From Bacilli bacterium (GTDB taxonomy: Bacteria > Bacillota_I > Bacilli_A > RF39 > UBA660): a DNA stretch of 8,750 nucleotides. Shown piece after piece: positions 5,780 to 8,750 of this stretch. The stretch spans positions 1 through 8,750 of the forward strand of contig JAIKYM010000071.1 of the NCBI GenBank assembly GCA_024683115.1. Direction: 5' to 3'. The notes under the pieces are model-generated. The model was not told where the DNA came from. It worked only from the letters and a program-made list of their open reading frames with translations, and searched no databases. Each line of letters starts with the position of its first letter. Position 1 is the first letter of the stretch. A program made the position numbers and the translations under genes.

Positions 5780-6943
5780 ATGAAAAAAATAATAAGAATA
5801 ATTATATTCGTATTATTATTTATACCATTTATAGTTAGTGCAGATATGGCAGCTCCAAGCCTTAGACCATTTGAAGCAGTTGTAATTAATGATAATGGAA
5901 TTACTCTATATAATTATAGTACTAATGAAAGTATTACATATAATAAAGGTGATAAAATCACAGTATATGGAGATAGTCTTACTGAATTATATATGGAAGG
6001 TTTAGATGGAACAATATTACCAAGTGATATTAAACCTTTCAATGAAACAGTTGAACCAACTGAATCTGACATATCTAAATTAAGTGAATCAAGGGAATTA
6101 ATTATAACAGCTAATAATGGATTAGATATAAGAAAAGGTCCATCTACAATATACGATATATGTGGTCACATAAATAAAGATACAAAAATCCAATACACAT
6201 ATTATTATGAAAGTAAGGATTGGGTTACTTATGTTTATGTTGATTCAAACGATCTAAAAGGTTGGATTGAATTATATAATTCTAATATAAGTACAGAATC
6301 TAATGTAGCTATGTCTAAATACAATGGAAGTCTTAAAGTATTATTTCCTAATGAGTATAAAATAGGAGGTTTTAAGATTGCTCCTAATACCATAGTTGAT
6401 ATTTTATATGATTCATGTGTACAAAGAACAAATATAATTAGACCTGTTATAGATATAGATGGAAGAATGATTACACTTGATGATGAATCTAAATATTTCT
6501 TCTATAGTGAAAATAATGATAAACTAGATTATTATTCAAGACTATATTTTGAATTAAAAGAAGACGTTAAGATAACTTCTGACATTGAAGGTAAGGGACC
6601 TATAGGTGTAACTATACCTAAAGATACAACCATTCAATCATTAAACTATTTAGATTATGAATTAGCAATAGATGATGATGATGAAGGTAACGTAAGACAA
6701 GACTTATCAATTAATGTCTATGTTAATTACTATGGTAACAAAGGTTGGGTTAAGTTAGATGTTAATAACGTTAATAATGTTTATTATGATTTAACTACTG
6801 ATAATCTTACTGAAAAAGTTAAGAAAAAAGAAGTTAATAAATCAATAAAAGATATAGTTATTATTTGTGCTATAGTTGGTGGCATCATCGCAGTATCTGC
6901 AGTATTAGTTATTATTAAGGCTAATAAAAAGAATAAGAAATAA
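5780..6943 (+). CDS. Secreted, C-terminally membrane-anchored SH3-like domain protein (paralogue B)
   Basis: A 387-residue paralogue of the preceding gene. The ATG at 5780 is chosen over an in-frame GTG at 5771: that GTG is part of the ribosome site GAGGGTG (5767-5773), and starting at 5780 gives a clean signal peptide (1-21, cleavage after V-S-A). The mature protein opens with D-M-A-A-P, matching D-M-G-A-P in paralogue A. An N-terminal barrel at about 30-85 shares N-G-I-x-x-Y and N-K-G-D-K-I with A. The SH3 domain is at about 113-166 (G-L-D-I-R-K-G-P ... L-K-G-W-I-E). A second SH3-like unit at about 256-328 ends in N-K-G-W-V-K-L. The membrane span at about 358-379 shares I-C-A-I-V-G with A and is followed by K-K-N-K-K. 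The two proteins are clearly duplicates that have diverged widely, which suggests non-identical partners or ligands. A strong terminator follows. Confidence 0.85.
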   Translation: MKKIIRIIIFVLLFIPFIVSADMAAPSLRPFEAVVINDNGITLYNYSTNESITYNKGDKITVYGDSLTELYMEGLDGTILPSDIKPFNETVEPTESDISKLSESRELIITANNGLDIRKGPSTIYDICGHINKDTKIQYTYYYESKDWVTYVYVDSNDLKGWIELYNSNISTESNVAMSKYNGSLKVLFPNEYKIGGFKIAPNTIVDILYDSCVQRTNIIRPVIDIDGRMITLDDESKYFFYSENNDKLDYYSRLYFELKEDVKITSDIEGKGPIGVTIPKDTTIQSLNYLDYELAIDDDDEGNVRQDLSINVYVNYYGNKGWVKLDVNNVNNVYYDLTTDNLTEKVKKKEVNKSIKDIVIICAIVGGIIAVSAVLVIIKANKKNKK

Positions 6944-6947
6944 GATT

Positions 6948-6977
6948 AAGAAAGAAGAGTTTTTCTTCTTTCTTTTT
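6948..6977 (+). terminator. Strong intrinsic terminator ending the membrane operon
   Basis: AAGAAAGAAGA (6948-6958) pairs perfectly with TCTTCTTTCTT (6964-6974) over the loop GTTTT. Eleven A-T-rich pairs are followed by T residues. It begins 5 bases after the stop codon of the second SH3-like gene. Confidence 0.9.
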
Positions 6978-6985
6978 ATTTATAA

Positions 6986-6994
6986 TGATATAAT
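6986..6994 (+). promoter_or_regulatory. Extended -10 promoter of the FAD dehydrogenase gene
   Basis: TGATATAAT at 6986-6994 stands between the terminator and the gene, with no good -35 upstream. The expected start near 7001 is the first base of AGGTGAG, so the leader would be about 11 bases and would begin with the ribosome site itself. Confidence 0.65.
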
Positions 6995-7011
6995 TTAATT
7001 AGGTGAGAGAT

Positions 7012-8457
7012 ATGGAATACGATTTAATTGTTGTTGGGATGGGGCCAAGTGCTGCATTCTTAGCATACGAACTTATACAACTAAACTCAGACAAGAAAAT
7101 ATTGTTAATTGATCAAGGTAAAAATATAAAGAAGAGAGCTTGTCCAATTGAAAAAACAGGTAAGTGCATGAAGTGTAAGCCTTTTTGTAATATTACATGT
7201 GGCTTCTCTGGAGCTGGAGCTTTTAGTGATGGTAAAATTCTTTCTTACCATATGTCATCTTTAGGTAATTCAAATGATATGTATCTAGGTGGTAATGGTG
7301 GAGGATATATTAAAGAATATATGAGTGAACAAGATATAAAAGATTTACTTGTATATACTGATAATATCTATCTAGACTTCGGTGCAGATAAACATTTAGA
7401 AGGATTAGAATATCAAAAAGAAATTAAAGAATTACAAAAGAAAGCTGCTAAACAAGATTTAGGTTTAGTATCTTGTCCTATTAGACATTTAGGAACTGAA
7501 AAAGCACACATCTTATATACTAAGATTCAAGATTATCTTGAAGAACATGGTATTGAAATGATGTATGAAACTGAAGTAAAAGATTTAATAATTGAAGATG
7601 GTAATATTAAAGGTGTAGTTATTAAACATAATAACTATAGTGAAGTAGAGAGTATCTACGGTAAAGAAGTAGTTCTTGCTGTAGGTAGAAAAGGTGCATC
7701 TTGGTTAAGTAATATGTGTAAGGTACATAATATAGATACTAAGATAGGTGCTGTTGATATTGGTATTCGTTATGAATTACCAGATGAAGTAATGAAAGAT
7801 ATTAATAAATATATGTATGAAGGTAAGTTTATAGGTAGATTAAAACCATATGAAGATAAGGTAAGAACATTCTGTCAAAATCCAAGTGGATTTGTATCAT
7901 CTGAGGTTTATGACAATGGACTAATCCTTGTTAATGGACATTCATATAAAGATAAGAAGAGTACTAATACTAACTTAGCTATTCTTGTAACACATCATTT
8001 TACAACACCATTTGATAAACCTATTGAATTTGGTGAAAATGTTGCAAGAAATTTAAATGCCTTAGCTGCTGGTCACGTAATGGTACAAAGATTAGGTGAT
8101 ATTAAAAGAGGTGGAAGAACTCATCAAGAGAATATGGAAACTAACTCTGTAGTTCCAACACTTAAAGATGCAATAGCAGGAGATTTAACTTATAGTTTAG
8201 GATATAGAACTATGACAGATATTCTTAACTTTATTAATGCAATTGATAAAGTAGCACCTGGATTTGCTAATGATGATAATTTATTATATGGACCAGAGAT
8301 TAAGTTTTATAGTAATGAAGTAGTTTTAAATGAAAGATTTGAAACTAGCATTAAAGGTTTATACTCAATTGGTGATGGTGGTGGATTAACAACAGGCTTA
8401 ATGATGGCATCAGCATCAGGAGTTGAGATGGCTCGTATATTAGAGAATAAAAAATAA
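7012..8457 (+). CDS. FAD-dependent dehydrogenase of the uncharacterised COG2509 type
   Basis: A 481-residue cytoplasmic flavoprotein. The N-terminus carries a Rossmann dinucleotide fold with V-V-G-M-G-P-S-A-A (7-15), ending in an acidic strand at L-L-I-D-Q-G. A second nucleotide-proximal motif, A-V-G-R-K-G-A-S-W, lies at 223-231, and the C-terminal FAD-ribityl motif S-I-G-D-G-G-G-L-T-T-G spans 452-461. A cysteine cluster (C44, C52, C55, C59, C63) leads into C-G-F-S-G-A-G-A-F-S-D-G-K, the signature I associate with the COG2509 'uncharacterised FAD-dependent dehydrogenase' family. The length is usual for that family. The start at 7012 is preferred over an in-frame GTG at 7003, which is part of the ribosome site AGGTGAG. 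The substrate is unknown; the cysteines could bind a metal or Fe-S centre, or act in redox chemistry. It has its own promoter and terminator and need not be linked to the upstream operon. Confidence 0.9.
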   Translation: MEYDLIVVGMGPSAAFLAYELIQLNSDKKILLIDQGKNIKKRACPIEKTGKCMKCKPFCNITCGFSGAGAFSDGKILSYHMSSLGNSNDMYLGGNGGGYIKEYMSEQDIKDLLVYTDNIYLDFGADKHLEGLEYQKEIKELQKKAAKQDLGLVSCPIRHLGTEKAHILYTKIQDYLEEHGIEMMYETEVKDLIIEDGNIKGVVIKHNNYSEVESIYGKEVVLAVGRKGASWLSNMCKVHNIDTKIGAVDIGIRYELPDEVMKDINKYMYEGKFIGRLKPYEDKVRTFCQNPSGFVSSEVYDNGLILVNGHSYKDKKSTNTNLAILVTHHFTTPFDKPIEFGENVARNLNALAAGHVMVQRLGDIKRGGRTHQENMETNSVVPTLKDAIAGDLTYSLGYRTMTDILNFINAIDKVAPGFANDDNLLYGPEIKFYSNEVVLNERFETSIKGLYSIGDGGGLTTGLMMASASGVEMARILENKK

Positions 8458-8483
8458 GAGGGAAAACCTCTTATTTTATTTTT
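8451..8483. terminator. Bidirectional intrinsic terminator between convergent genes
   Basis: AAAATAAGAGG (8451-8461) pairs with CCTCTTATTTT (8467-8477) over GAAAA, with T-rich sequence to the right on the plus strand and, read from the other side, a T-rich run on the minus strand. The stop codons of both convergent genes lie inside the stem arms. Confidence 0.85.
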
Positions 8484-8750
8484 ACATATCTTTGTTGTTG
8501 ATTATAATCATATACACTTGTAATAAATTCATCTATATTATCATTTATATATTTTCTTTTTCTTGGACCAAATGATTCAGCTTTTAATCTATATTTATTT
8601 AATCTATCAAAATCTATATCCTTACAATCAAATAAAGAGTCATTACCTATGTTTTTTCTTTCAATACATTCTTGTATTTTATCTTTATCTATAACTTTAG
8701 TATCAGTAATACCTAATAAACTATAATAATAATCTTTATCAGTTATAATT
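8471..8750 (-). CDS. C-terminal part of an unrecognised protein (partial)
   Basis: An open frame on the minus strand enters from the right edge (last full codon 8747-8749) and ends at TAA, read as TTA at 8471-8473, giving 92 visible residues. No Met lies in the visible part, so the start is beyond the window. The segment is highly charged and rich in Asp, Lys, Tyr, Asn and Arg, with a basic patch G-P-R-K-R-K-Y and no membrane span. Features such as I-D-F-D-R-L-N-K-Y-R-L-K suggest helices. Codon choice matches the neighbouring genes. Its position, convergent with the dehydrogenase and sharing a terminator, supports it as real. I do not recognise the family; a cytoplasmic, possibly nucleic-acid-contacting protein would fit the charge, but this is weak. 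Confidence 0.65.
   Translation of the reverse strand, partial: IITDKDYYYSLLGITDTKVIDKDKIQECIERKNIGNDSLFDCKDIDFDRLNKYRLKAESFGPRKRKYINDNIDEFITSVYDYNQQQRYVKIK

Noticed and set aside
7003..7011. GTG at 7003 as start of the dehydrogenase
   Set aside because: The GTG is part of the ribosome site AGGTGAG; the Rossmann strand starts properly from the ATG at 7012.
1..8750. CRISPR arrays, tRNA/rRNA genes, insertion sequences, attachment sites
   Set aside because: No regularly spaced repeats, cloverleaf-type sequences, transposase frames or long terminal inverted repeats were seen on reading both strands.

Overview
The window comes from an AT-rich, low-GC Gram-positive-type bacterium. Arginine is written almost always as AGA and leucine mostly as TTA, Shine-Dalgarno sequences are strong (AAAGGAG, AGGGGGAG), and intrinsic terminators and a T-box riboswitch are present. 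The best guess is an uncultured Bacilli, Erysipelotrichia or RF39-like gut lineage. That placement is inference from style, not from a marker tree. TGG encodes Trp and TGA ends two genes, so the standard bacterial code fits.

Left part (1-2768). The tail of an upstream gene (1-197), probably a surface protein with an Ig-like last domain, is followed by a consensus promoter and a T-box leader (213-408) whose likely specifier codon is ACU (Thr). The leader controls two genes that overlap by 8 bases: an unrecognised 193-residue soluble protein (434-1015) and threonyl-tRNA synthetase thrS (1008-2768). The synthetase lacks the usual N-terminal TGS domain but keeps the editing and catalytic zinc-site residues. 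Both genes should be induced when tRNA-Thr is uncharged.

Middle (2772-6977). A self-contained unit with its own promoter and terminator encodes a 63-residue single-span membrane protein with a Thr/Gly-rich tail. Next comes a tight five-gene envelope operon with one visible promoter at its head and one strong terminator at its end. It encodes a short MFS-like transporter (3073-4101), a 44-residue single-span protein that overlaps both neighbours (4098-4232), a 117-residue four-span protein rich in intramembrane Glu and Asn (4219-4572), and two tandem paralogous secreted SH3-like proteins anchored by a C-terminal membrane segment (4597-5763 and 5780-6943). Both paralogues begin their mature part with D-M-[GA]-A-P. 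This operon is the best candidate here for an undescribed system: a transporter and small membrane partners working with two wall-facing SH3-domain proteins.

Right part (6986-8750). A separately transcribed FAD-dependent dehydrogenase of the COG2509 type (7012-8457) carries a cysteine cluster near its N-terminus. It converges on an unrecognised minus-strand gene that runs off the window, and one hairpin at 8451-8477 appears to serve both directions.

Three of the four promoters lie close before the gene, all four share the exact nonamer TGATATAAT, and two would give leaders of only about 10-12 nucleotides. No stretch longer than 300 bases lacks a gene.
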